Positions 1-6,023 of a stretch of DNA of 8,289 nt are shown here, piece after piece (position 1 is the stretch's first letter; each line of letters opens with the position of its first letter). The stretch comes from Myxococcota bacterium (lineage in GTDB: Bacteria; Myxococcota_A; UBA9160; PR03), in NCBI GenBank assembly GCA_025453505.1, contig JALOQG010000183.1, forward strand, positions 1-8,289, read 5' to 3'. The translations under genes and the position numbers were made by a program. The notes beneath the pieces were generated by a model. The model saw only the letters and a program-made list of their open reading frames with translations. It was not told the DNA's origin and made no database searches.

Positions 1-579
1 GATCGCGCGCAGCGCGGCGAAGGGAATCGTGTCGAGACGCGCGAGCGCGTCGGCGTCTCCGGTGGCGCGCCAGGCGGAAGCGTCGCGCGCCTCGAAGTCG
101 CACGCCGCGTGACCGTCGGCGGCGCAGCGCCGCTCGAAGGCGAAGATGTCGGAATCGGCGAGGGCGGAGAGCCACCCGGACGTGTACCCCATGCTCGCGA
201 GACAGCCGGGTGCGTCGCTGCGACCGCCGCACGCGATCGTCACGGCTTCCGCCTCGGTGCGCTGCGGCCACGAGCCGCACAGGACGACGCCGAGCGCGTC
301 GGGCGCGCTGCGCAGCTGGAACGCCAGCAGCGAGGGCGCCGGTCCGATGCCGGACGCGCCGCCGTACGGCGAGTGGTCGAAGCTGGCTCGCTGCGCGTCG
401 CGCAGTCCGTGCACGAAGCCCGATTGCAGCAGGACGGCCGCCGCGTCTTCGGGTCCGAGCCGCCGGCGCAGCTCGCCGTGGAGCGCGGCGAGCAGGCGCG
501 CATCCGAGAGGAAGCGCGCGTCGCGCAGCAGCGCGTCGTCGAGCGCGGCGTTGGGAACGTCGAGTCCGTGGAGCGGCAC
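1..579 (-). CDS. XylR_N/V4R-domain small-molecule sensor protein (partial, C-terminus beyond window)
   Basis: 193 residues are visible from a GTG start at 579; the frame is open to the window edge. A GAAGG Shine-Dalgarno lies 5 bases before the GTG, inside the end of the HD-GYP gene, whose stop is one base upstream, so the two are translationally coupled. Residues ~10-100 look like a XylR N-terminal (activator of aromatic catabolism) domain and ~100-165 like V4R, with a GYTSGWLS stretch at 131-138. C126, E149, C152 and C160 reproduce the 23-3-8 spacing of the zinc ligands I recall for MopR (C155, E178, C181, C189). In XylR/DmpR/MopR this module binds aromatic effectors in the cytoplasm and controls a sigma-54 AAA+ domain. 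Which output domain follows here (sigma-54 activator, kinase, GGDEF) cannot be seen. The family call is fairly sure; the ligand is unknown. Confidence 0.78.
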   Translation of the reverse strand, partial: MPLHGLDVPNAALDDALLRDARFLSDARLLAALHGELRRRLGPEDAAAVLLQSGFVHGLRDAQRASFDHSPYGGASGIGPAPSLLAFQLRSAPDALGVVLCGSWPQRTEAEAVTIACGGRSDAPGCLASMGYTSGWLSALADSDIFAFERRCAADGHAACDFEARDASAWRATGDADALARLDTIPFAALRAI

Positions 580-580
580 G

Positions 581-1708
581 TCAGCCTTCGATGAACTCGT
601 AGATGTCGAACTTCTGGTCCTTGCGCAGGAACCGCTCGCCCTCGCGCTCGAGGAGCTGCAGGATCGCGCGCACGCAGACCGGATCGAACTGCGAGCCCGA
701 GTACTTGTGCAGCTCGCGAAGCACGACCTCGAGCGGCAGCGCCTTGCGGTACGGGCGGTCGCTGGTCATCGCCTCGACGGTGTCCGCGACGAGGATCACG
801 CGCGAGGGCAGGGGGATGCGATCGCCGGCGAGGCCGCACGGGTAGCCCATGTCCGAGCCGTCGTACCACTCGTGGTGGTGCCGCACGCAGGGCACCACGT
901 CGGCGAGGAACTCGACCGGCTCGAGGATCTTCGCGCCGATCTCCGGGTGCTTCTTGATTTCGTCGTACTCTTCCGCGGTCAGCCGCTCGGGCTTGGTGAT
1001 GATGCGGTCCGGCACGCCGATCTTGCCGACGTCGTGCAGCAGCCCGGCGATGTAGACGCGCTCGATGAACTCCTTCGGGAAGTTCATCTCGCGGGCCAGC
1101 TTCGAGGCGTAGACGCCGACGCGCTCGGAGTGGCCGCGCGTGTACGCGTCCTTCGCATCGACCGCCTCGGCCAGTGCGCGGATCGTCTGCACGTAGGCGC
1201 GGCGCAGCTCCTGGTGCTTCTCGGCGAGCTGCTTGGTGCGCTCGCGCACCTTGCCCTCGAGATTGCGGTTCATGTCCTGAAGCTTGAAGTTCTGCTCGCG
1301 CGTGACCTGGTTCAGCCGCTTGATCTCGCGCTTCAAGTCGTAGTGGTCGAAGGCCTGGCGGATCGTCGCCTTCAGCTCTTCGTCGTTCCACGGCTTCGTG
1401 ATCAGCCGGTAGATCTCGCCGCGGTTGATCGCGTCCACCGCGACGTTCATCTCGGTGTAGCCGGTCAGCATCATGCGCACGACGTCGGGCCAGCGGTCGC
1501 GCACGGACTGCAGCAGGTCGACGCCGCACATCTCGGGCATGCGCTGGTCGGAGACGACCACCTGCGCCTGCGTGCGGTCCATCAGCTCGAGCGCCTCGCG
1601 CCCCCGCGACGCGCACAGCACGTTCCAGCTCTCGTGCCGCGTCAGGCGCTTGAGCGCCTTCAGGATGTTCACTTCGTCATCGACGAAAAGGATCGTGTGG
1701 TCCGCCAA
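581..1708 (-). CDS. Response regulator with HD-GYP domain (probable c-di-GMP phosphodiesterase, RpfG-like)
   Basis: 375 residues from a TTG at 1708. Residues 1-120 are a receiver domain: acidic pair D10/D11 in VDDE, phosphoacceptor D54 in SDQRMP, T82 and K105. A charged, probably coiled-coil linker (~125-170) leads to an HD-GYP domain with TRGHSERV, HDVGK (H225/D226, K229), a KKHPEIG histidine, an HHE motif, GYP at 288-290 and TSDRPYR. HD-GYP enzymes hydrolyse cyclic di-GMP, and phosphorylation of the receiver should control this; no cognate kinase is in the window. The TTG is chosen because GGGGGA sits 6 bases upstream and the receiver then starts MADHTILFVDDE. Another TTG at 1756 adds 16 residues but falls inside the putative sigma-54 -12 element. 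Two extra residues (DM) lie between the usual DGS and GYP. It is coupled to the V4R gene downstream. Confidence 0.93.
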   Translation of the reverse strand: MADHTILFVDDEVNILKALKRLTRHESWNVLCASRGREALELMDRTQAQVVVSDQRMPEMCGVDLLQSVRDRWPDVVRMMLTGYTEMNVAVDAINRGEIYRLITKPWNDEELKATIRQAFDHYDLKREIKRLNQVTREQNFKLQDMNRNLEGKVRERTKQLAEKHQELRRAYVQTIRALAEAVDAKDAYTRGHSERVGVYASKLAREMNFPKEFIERVYIAGLLHDVGKIGVPDRIITKPERLTAEEYDEIKKHPEIGAKILEPVEFLADVVPCVRHHHEWYDGSDMGYPCGLAGDRIPLPSRVILVADTVEAMTSDRPYRKALPLEVVLRELHKYSGSQFDPVCVRAILQLLEREGERFLRKDQKFDIYEFIEG

Positions 1709-1714
1709 CGCCAG

Positions 1715-1720
1715 TCCCCC
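1715..1720 (-). promoter_or_regulatory. Shine-Dalgarno fixing the TTG start of the HD-GYP gene
   Basis: GGGGGA on the minus strand, 6 bases before the TTG at 1708. It is the best ribosome site near the beginning of the receiver domain and supports the shorter 375-residue product. Confidence 0.6.
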
Positions 1721-1751
1721 GCAGCAGCGACGCGTGTCCGGGGGGTTCCTT

Positions 1752-1767
1752 TCCAAGTCCCGTGCCA
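1752..1767 (-). promoter_or_regulatory. Candidate sigma-54 (-24/-12) promoter for the HD-GYP/V4R unit
   Basis: The minus strand reads TGGCACG, four bases (GGAC), then TTGGA. The sigma-54 consensus is TGGCACG-N4-TTGCA/T, so only the second base of the -12 GC pair differs (GG). The GG-to-GG spacing of ten bases is canonical. Transcription would start near 1741, leaving about 33 bases of leader with the Shine-Dalgarno and TTG correctly placed. The adjacent V4R protein belongs to a family whose best-known members activate sigma-54. The mismatch falls on a highly conserved base, so this is likely but not certain. Confidence 0.5.
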
Positions 1768-1845
1768 GAGTCGTCGGCGGGCTGGATTCGTCAGGGGCGG
1801 CAGGCGTTTGAGTGACCTTCTACGAGAAGTTGCGGGAAGCCGTTC

Positions 1846-1884
1846 GCATCCCTCCGGCGGGACGCGCGCGGCGCAGGGGGATGC
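1846..1884. promoter_or_regulatory. Inverted GCATCCC/GGGATGC repeat, candidate upstream activator site
   Basis: GCATCCC at 1846-1852 faces GGGATGC at 1878-1884, with starts 32 bases apart (about three helical turns). The pairing extends to nine positions with one G-T wobble. A third box (GCATCCC, 1996-2002) lies farther upstream inside a GATGCATC palindrome. The pair is 80-117 bases upstream of the -24 element, the usual range for binding by sigma-54 activators. A second small hairpin (GGGGG-ATGCA-CCCCC, 1876-1890) overlaps it. The regulatory role is inferred; the sequence does not match the XylR site. Confidence 0.3.
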
Positions 1885-2029
1885 ACCCCCCATGCAGCTT
1901 GCACGAGGGCTGCCGACGCCGCGCCAGATCGCGCGAGCGCAGCTCGCGGCGCAAGCGCATCGCTTGGCGCGTGGTTCCGTGCGTCCGCGCGAGATGCATC
2001 CCGGTGTGGGCCTGCGAGGGGTGCGATCG

Positions 2030-2052
2030 CGTCCCGCCACCGGGACGTCCCG
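2030..2052 (-). terminator. Hairpin/palindrome just downstream of the AAA+ ATPase gene
   Basis: GTCCCG (2031-2036), a four-base loop and CGGGAC (2041-2046) form a tight hairpin that extends one C-G pair to 2030/2047. CGGGAC also begins a perfect 12-base palindrome, CGGGACGTCCCG, at 2041-2052. It lies 10-15 bases past the stop of the ATPase gene, where a terminator is expected. There is no following T-run, so it could instead be an mRNA-stabilising hairpin or an operator. Confidence 0.35.
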
Positions 2053-2061
2053 TCGCTGGGA

Positions 2062-2991
2062 TCAGAGGTAGATCCCGCTTCCCGGCTGCGGCAGGCGTCC
2101 TTTGGCCTTTCGCAGGCGTTCGACCTCTTGCAGCAGGTCGGCGGTGGTGACCGGGCCTTCGGTCTCCGCGGCCGCTTCGCAGCGCGCCTTGCGACGCAGC
2201 ACCGCGTGCATGACGCGGATCCACTCGCCCGGTGACGGCTCCTCGTACGAGCCCACGACCTGCAGCCAGTCGATCGCGTCGAAGAGCTCGTGTCCCGCGC
2301 GCTGCTCCGCGGCGCGCTCGTGGATCTGCAAGGCCTCGACGACGTCGCCGGGAACGAGCGGGTTGACTTCGACGACGCGCTCGAAGCGGCGCGGCGAGAG
2401 GAACGCGCGCCGCAGCGTGTCGGGATGGCTGGTCGAGCCGACGACGAGCGTGTGCTCGACGGCGATCGAGCGGTCCACGAGATCGAGCAGGAAGTCCATG
2501 ATCGGGCCGACGGGGAGATCCGGCCGCCGCGCTCCGATCTCTTCGGCGAGCGAGAACTCGAGCTCGTCGAAGAAGAGCGTCAGCGGCGGCATCTCGGCGA
2601 GCGTCGCGCTCCACTGCTCGAGCAACTCGCCGACCTGCCCGCTGCGGTGAACGATCTCGAGCACGAGGCGCGGCACGAAGACGCGCACGAAGGCGGTGCC
2701 GCTGCGCGTCGCGAGCGCCCGGGCGAGCAGCGTCTTGCCGACGCCCTCGCGGCCGATCAGCAGCAGCGCCGACGGCGCCCACGTGCCCCAGCGCGCGTAG
2801 ACCTCCGGATCGGTCGCGGCGCAGGCGTAGGTCAACACCTCTTCCTTGGCCGCGGCGAGACCACCGATCTGGTCGACGCCGACGTCGGGCTGCGCATCGA
2901 GTTCGGTCGCTTTCGGGATCGGCGGAAACTTGCGCGCGAAGCTCGACCACAGGTTGATGGCGCGTTCGCGTTGCACGGCGGTTTCGGCCAT
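2062..2991 (-). CDS. Stand-alone AAA+ ATPase (classic FtsH/p97-like AAA module), function unknown
   Basis: 309 residues from an ATG at 2991 with a weak AGGG 8 bases upstream. After a ~35-residue N-terminal extension comes one AAA module: IGGL..AKEEV (42-51), Walker A GREGVGKT (80-87), Walker B LTLFFDELEF with D142/E143, a sensor-1 strand VVGSTSHPD (183-191) and SPRRFER (199-205) carrying the probable arginine fingers. The residues after 210 are the small helical lid, ending in a basic tail. Sensor-1 has Ser/Thr where classic AAA proteins have Asn (ATNRPD). The aromatic pore-loop position (YVG in FtsH-like proteins) reads IVH. The protein has no protease, membrane or substrate domain, so it probably acts as a soluble remodelling ATPase or a regulator of a partner. 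It is divergent from the membrane protein/C13 peptidase pair. A GTG at 3030 would add 13 residues but its nearest Shine-Dalgarno is too far away. Confidence 0.88.
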   Translation of the reverse strand: MAETAVQRERAINLWSSFARKFPPIPKATELDAQPDVGVDQIGGLAAAKEEVLTYACAATDPEVYARWGTWAPSALLLIGREGVGKTLLARALATRSGTAFVRVFVPRLVLEIVHRSGQVGELLEQWSATLAEMPPLTLFFDELEFSLAEEIGARRPDLPVGPIMDFLLDLVDRSIAVEHTLVVGSTSHPDTLRRAFLSPRRFERVVEVNPLVPGDVVEALQIHERAAEQRAGHELFDAIDWLQVVGSYEEPSPGEWIRVMHAVLRRKARCEAAAETEGPVTTADLLQEVERLRKAKGRLPQPGSGIYL

Positions 2992-3004
2992 GGCGCCGAC
3001 CCTA

Positions 3005-3067
3005 GCCCGGATCGGCCCGGATCTCTTCACGGGCCCGGCTGCGGCCCTCCGGGGTCAAGGCCGGGCC
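3005..3067. promoter_or_regulatory. Divergent intergenic region with direct and inverted repeats
   Basis: Between the ATPase start (2991) and the membrane-protein start (3112) lie a 9-base direct repeat, GCCCGGATC at 3005-3013 and 3015-3023, and an 8-base inverted repeat, GGCCCGGC at 3032-3039 with GCCGGGCC at 3060-3067. Both divergent promoters must lie in these 120 bases, so these are candidate operator elements. I see no convincing -35/-10 pair on either strand. Confidence 0.3.
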
Positions 3068-3111
3068 GCCCGCACCCGACACGACGACCACGACACACTG
3101 GGGAGACACCG

Positions 3112-3540
3112 ATGCGCGAAGTGCAGATCAGTTGCGTCCTGCTCGGCCTCGTCGCCGATCTCGTCTTCACGTTCGTCGGCGGCTTTGCACTCGGCTTCGC
3201 GTTCGCGGCCAGCGCTGGGTCGGCGGAAGCCGCGGCCGCGCGCATGCAGGAGTTCGACGCGATCGCGGCGATCTTCGTCATCGGATTCGTCGGCACGACG
3301 TTCGGCGGTTTCGTCGCTGCGCGCACCGCGAAGCAGGCGCCGCTCGCGAACGCCGTCGCGCTCGGCGTCGTGCTGCTGGGGATCGGCGCGCTCTTCGGCG
3401 AGGATCCGGTCACCGCCGCGATGCCGGCCTGGTACCGGATCGCATGCTGGGTGCTCGTGATCCCGTGCGCGGTGCTCGGTGCGAAGCTCGCGGCGCGCGA
3501 TCGCAGCGTGCCGCTGCGGGACACCGCCCTCGCGCGCTGA
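3112..3540 (+). CDS. Small four-helix inner-membrane protein of unknown function
   Basis: 142 residues from an ATG with a very good GGGGAG six bases upstream. Hydrophobic segments at about 6-33, 49-71, 78-96 and 106-127 make a four-helix integral membrane protein with a short, Arg-containing C-terminal tail. Helix 2 has a glycine-rich GTTFGGFVAARTA stretch, followed by PLANAVALG at the start of helix 3. This pattern is common in small uncharacterised membrane proteins, but I cannot name the family. No catalytic motif is visible. The next gene, a membrane-bound C13 peptidase, begins 12 bases after the stop, so the two are almost certainly co-transcribed. A partner, substrate or chaperone role for the peptidase is possible but not shown. 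Confidence 0.85.
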   Translation: MREVQISCVLLGLVADLVFTFVGGFALGFAFAASAGSAEAAAARMQEFDAIAAIFVIGFVGTTFGGFVAARTAKQAPLANAVALGVVLLGIGALFGEDPVTAAMPAWYRIACWVLVIPCAVLGAKLAARDRSVPLRDTALAR

Positions 3541-3552
3541 CCGGGAGCCGTC

Positions 3553-4899
3553 GTGAAGGGCATCTTCGTCGCCGTCTGGAATCTCGTGCGCCTGCGCCGC
3601 GTGCGTCCGACGGGCGCGCCGATCGCACCCGGCGTCTTCATTGGACTCGTGCTCGTCGCGCTCGCATCGACGCTCGTCCTCGACTGGGTCGCGACGGAGC
3701 CGCCGCGCAGCTTCCTGCTCGCCGGCGTCCAGAGCTGGAGCGTCTGGGTGTTGCTGCTGATCGGACTCGGCGCACTCGCCGCACGGGAGGCACCGCACGC
3801 GGCAGTGGGAGGTCCGCTGATCGCGCTACTGCTCGCAACGGGCGCGACGCTCGACCTGGTCCACTGCGTCGTTCTCGCGACGGTGCCCGCCGCGTCGCCG
3901 GCAGTCGTCATGAGCTACTGGCTGCGCCTCGTGCTCGAAGTGTCGATCGCGGCGCGCGCCATCGACGCCTGCACCGGCATCGGCGCGCTGCGTGCGTCGT
4001 CGCTCGGCGCACTCTACGGCGCGATCCTGCTCGGGCTTTCGTGGAACCTGCCGGGCGAAGGCTTCTGGCATACGGAATCGTCGTTCGAGGCACCGCGGGC
4101 CGCGTCGTTCGACGCCGAGACGCTGCTCCACGGCCAGGCCGACCGCGTGCGCGGCGCCGTCGGCGCGCTCGCGCCGGAGCGTCCCGGCGTCGCCGATCTC
4201 TTCCTGGTGTCGGTCGCCGCCGACGCGACGCAGGGCGTGTTCCGCCGCGAGGTCGAGTACGTCCAGTCTCTCTTCGACCAGCGCTTCGAGACGAGCGGCC
4301 ACTCGCTGCTGCTCGTCAACGACGACGCGGAGCGCGATGCGTACCCGCTCGCGACGGGCAGCAATCTCGCCGACGCACTCACGGGCATCGGTGCGCGTGT
4401 CGATCGCGACGACGACGTGGTCTTCTTGTTTCTGACCGGCCACGGCGGGCCCGATGGGCGGGTGGCGGTCTCGTTCCCGCGGCTTCCGCTCAACGATCTC
4501 GAACCCGAGGATCTCGTCCGCGCGCTCGATGCGTCGGGCATCCGCTGGCAGGTCGTCGTCGTGTCGGCGTGCTACTCGGGCACCTTTCTCGAACCGCTGC
4601 GGCATCCCGATCGGCTCGTGATCACCGCGTCGGCCGCCGATCGCGCGTCGTTCGGCTGCTCCGATCACGCGCCGATGACCGAATTCGGACGCGCCTTCTT
4701 CGTCGAGGCGCTCGGCGACGAGATTTCGTTCCCGCGCGCCTTCGAGTCGGCGCGCGCGCGCGTCGCCGAGCGGGAGCGCGCGGAGAAACTCACGCCGTCG
4801 TTGCCGCAGATCGCGCTCGGCGATGCGATCGCCGCGAAGCTCGAGACGATGGAAGCGCGCTGGCGCGCGGCTCCCGTCGTCACCGCGCAGGCGCCGTAG
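3553..4899 (+). CDS. Membrane-anchored C13-family (legumain/GPI8-like) cysteine peptidase
   Basis: 448 residues from a GTG with GGGAG five bases upstream. The N-terminal half holds about five hydrophobic helices (~28-47, 57-78, 85-108, 115-138, 147-165) after an Arg-rich start. By the positive-inside rule this puts the C-terminal domain in the periplasm. Residues ~212-435 are a caspase-fold peptidase of family C13: strand DLFLVSVAAD, FRREVEYVQSLFDQRF, catalytic H297 in FLTGHGGPDG and catalytic C340 in VVVSACYSGTF, then ITASAADRASFGCSD and a FGRAFF helix. C13 enzymes (legumain, the GPI transamidase GPI8) cleave or transfer after Asn/Asp; bacterial members with this layout are largely uncharacterised. 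The first histidine segment reads TGHGG where many bacterial homologues have TSHGS. The gene is co-transcribed with the four-helix membrane protein and ends 13 bases from a convergent methyltransferase. Confidence 0.92.
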   Translation: MKGIFVAVWNLVRLRRVRPTGAPIAPGVFIGLVLVALASTLVLDWVATEPPRSFLLAGVQSWSVWVLLLIGLGALAAREAPHAAVGGPLIALLLATGATLDLVHCVVLATVPAASPAVVMSYWLRLVLEVSIAARAIDACTGIGALRASSLGALYGAILLGLSWNLPGEGFWHTESSFEAPRAASFDAETLLHGQADRVRGAVGALAPERPGVADLFLVSVAADATQGVFRREVEYVQSLFDQRFETSGHSLLLVNDDAERDAYPLATGSNLADALTGIGARVDRDDDVVFLFLTGHGGPDGRVAVSFPRLPLNDLEPEDLVRALDASGIRWQVVVVSACYSGTFLEPLRHPDRLVITASAADRASFGCSDHAPMTEFGRAFFVEALGDEISFPRAFESARARVAERERAEKLTPSLPQIALGDAIAAKLETMEARWRAAPVVTAQAP

Positions 4900-4914
4900 C
4901 GCGGCGTCGCGCCT
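4889..4914. terminator. GC hairpin at the convergent junction, candidate bidirectional terminator
   Basis: AGGCGC (4889-4894) pairs with GCGCCT (4909-4914), and inside it GCGCG (4899-4903) pairs with CGCGC (4908-4912) around a GCGT loop. The two folds compete. The hairpin contains the peptidase stop and overlaps the methyltransferase stop, so it faces both transcripts. There is no T-run on either side. Confidence 0.35.
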
Positions 4915-5770
4915 ACTTCCGTGCGTGCACGATCGCGCGGTACGGCACCGGCGGACGCGCCTGCCGCAACGGCTCGCCGGTCAGTCGATGCTGGATCTTG
5001 CGCTGGCGCGGCAGCTTCTCTTTCGGTTTCGCGACGACGAGCTTCGCCTCGCGGAATCCCGCGGCGCGACACATGCCGACGAGCGCCTTCTCGTTCGGCG
5101 CCCACCAGTTCGTCGGGTCGCCGTTGCACTCGTCGGTCTCGTAGAACTCGCAGAGCGCGAAGCTCTCGAAGCCGTCGAGCACCACCGCCTGCGTCTCGAT
5201 CACCGCGACCTCGCGCGTGATGCGCGCGAGCCTGCGCAGCGCTTCGAGCGGATTCTTCACGTGGTAGAGGACGCCGAGATAGAGCGCGACGTCGAAGGTG
5301 CCGAGCTCGGCGGGATCGATCTCCATCAGGTCACCGACGCGGCTCTCGACGCGGCTGCCGAGGATCTCGCGCGCGGTGTCGAAGCCGCGCTTGCCCGGAA
5401 GGAGATCGGGGCGCCACGCGCTCGGAATGTCGTCGTAGTCCGGCGGCGCAAGGCCGGCCGCGGTGCGCGCCTCGCGCTGGCGGCCGGCCTCGGCGAAGTC
5501 GAGACACCACACGAAGTGATCGAGCGCGAGCACCCGGGCGGCGCCGCGCCGCTCTGCCTCGAACGAGTAGAAGCCGTCCCACGCGCCGATGTCGATCACG
5601 CTCTTGCCCGCGAGCGCGAGGTCGTCGAGGCGCAGCGCCGCGAGCTCGTCGCGCAGCACGTCGGCCGACTTCCCGCCCGGCGTCACGATGCCCGGGGCCA
5701 GCTCGATGGAATGCCACCAACCGTCCACCGCCGCGATGCGCGCGCGGATCTCGTCCGGACTCAGCCCCAT
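4913..5770 (-). CDS. CmoB-like (DUF1698-type) SAM-dependent methyltransferase
   Basis: 285 residues from an ATG at 5770 with AGGGGA seven bases upstream. An N-terminal helical part (MGLSPDEIRARIAAVDGWWHSIEL) precedes a class I Rossmann methyltransferase: motif I VIDIGAWDGFYSFEA (58-72), acidic ALD at 82-84, motif II/III FDVALYLGVLYHVKNP (159-174) and a late TNWWAPNEKAL (220-230). The GAWDGFYSFEAERRGA core, LGVLYHV and the W-P-N loop are typical of the DUF1698 family that includes tRNA-wobble modifier CmoB. CmoB itself has a different N-terminal domain and uses carboxy-SAM, so the substrate here is not established; DUF1698 relatives also sit in glycan or natural-product clusters. The C-terminal ~40 residues are basic. 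It reads alone and leftwards, convergent with the C13 peptidase, and has no obvious functional link to it. Confidence 0.9.
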   Translation of the reverse strand: MGLSPDEIRARIAAVDGWWHSIELAPGIVTPGGKSADVLRDELAALRLDDLALAGKSVIDIGAWDGFYSFEAERRGAARVLALDHFVWCLDFAEAGRQREARTAAGLAPPDYDDIPSAWRPDLLPGKRGFDTAREILGSRVESRVGDLMEIDPAELGTFDVALYLGVLYHVKNPLEALRRLARITREVAVIETQAVVLDGFESFALCEFYETDECNGDPTNWWAPNEKALVGMCRAAGFREAKLVVAKPKEKLPRQRKIQHRLTGEPLRQARPPVPYRAIVHARK

Positions 5771-5902
5771 CGTGATTCCCCTTCGCGGCGGCCCAGCCTA
5801 CGAGACGGCTCCGCCCGGGTCGAGGCGTTCGCAGGAGCTGCAGGGGAGCGGCGCAATCGGCGGCGAAGGGGTAAACAGTCGGCGCTGCGCTCCGGCGCGC
5901 GC
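5771..5902 (+). promoter_or_regulatory. Leader region before tRNA-Glu with a weak -10-like patch
   Basis: The most AT-rich patch is GTAAACAG near 5871-5878, 25 bases before the tRNA 5' end, a plausible -10 (TAAACA). No clear -35 is seen 17 bases further upstream. This interval must also contain the promoter of the leftward methyltransferase. Confidence 0.25.
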
Positions 5903-5978
5903 GTCCCCATCGTCTAGAGGCCTAGGACTCCGCCCTTTCAAGGCGGTAACACGGGTTCGATTCCCGTTGGGGACGCCA
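5903..5978 (+). tRNA. tRNA-Glu (anticodon UUC), CCA encoded
   Basis: A complete cloverleaf can be folded by hand. The acceptor GTCCCCA (5903-5909) pairs with TGGGGAC (5968-5974), followed by discriminator G5975 and encoded CCA (5976-5978). The anticodon stem is CCGCC/GGCGG around the loop CTTTCAA, giving TTC at 5937-5939. The T arm is ACGGG/CCCGT around TTCGATT. The D region has the usual Glu-type TCTAGAGGCCTAGGAC. UUC reads both GAA and GAG. The gene stands alone, with no second tRNA in the window, and the 3' side is occupied by gene debris. Confidence 0.97.
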
Positions 5979-6023
5979 CAACCTGTCGGAATCGGTCTTG
6001 TTTTCGAGGACGTTGGAGGGCCA

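Larger units (their letters stand above)
1768..2061. other. Intergenic region without a credible gene; repeat and hairpin elements
   Basis: No reading frame here has family features, an acceptable start site or plausible composition; open frames are Arg/Cys-rich noise. The region upstream of the HD-GYP promoter holds an inverted pair of GCATCCC/GGGATGC boxes, a third copy, and a palindrome near the end of the AAA+ gene, listed separately. It is the space between two genes that both read leftwards, so it should hold the 3' end of one transcript and the control region of the other. Confidence 0.6.

Noticed and set aside
240..1616. 458-residue minus-strand open frame
   Set aside because: Out of frame with both real minus-strand genes it overlaps; Arg/Ala-rich with no domain, whereas the real frames show complete HD-GYP and V4R motifs.
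1706..1756. Longer TTG start (1756) for the HD-GYP protein
   Set aside because: It adds 16 residues not needed by the receiver fold, has no good Shine-Dalgarno, and overlaps the putative -12 promoter element.
146..2071. 641-residue plus-strand open frame
   Set aside because: Antisense shadow of the HD-GYP and V4R genes; repetitive Val/Leu/Arg/Ala composition typical of the opposite strand in high-GC coding DNA, no family motifs.
1820..2950. 376-residue minus-strand frame overlapping the AAA+ gene
   Set aside because: Frame-shifted shadow of the ATPase; Arg-rich and without Walker motifs.
3028..3030. GTG start for the AAA+ protein 13 residues upstream
   Set aside because: The nearest GGAGGG is 14 bases away; the ATG at 2991 has a better-placed, though weak, AGGG.
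3053..3058. TTGACC on the minus strand as a -35 box for the ATPase
   Set aside because: No AT-rich -10 lies at 16-18 bases; the expected position is GGCCCG.
2290..3540. 416-residue plus-strand frame ending with the four-helix protein
   Set aside because: Same frame as the membrane protein, but the first ~270 residues are antisense to the ATPase; the ATG at 3112 has a strong Shine-Dalgarno and starts at the first helix.
3132..5144. 670-residue plus-strand frame
   Set aside because: Shadow of the membrane protein and C13 peptidase; almost entirely Arg/Ala/Gly.
5954..5978. tRNA 3' end as an attL site with a partner attR in the window
   Set aside because: I find no second copy of the tRNA 3' end in the rest of the window and no integrase reading frame.
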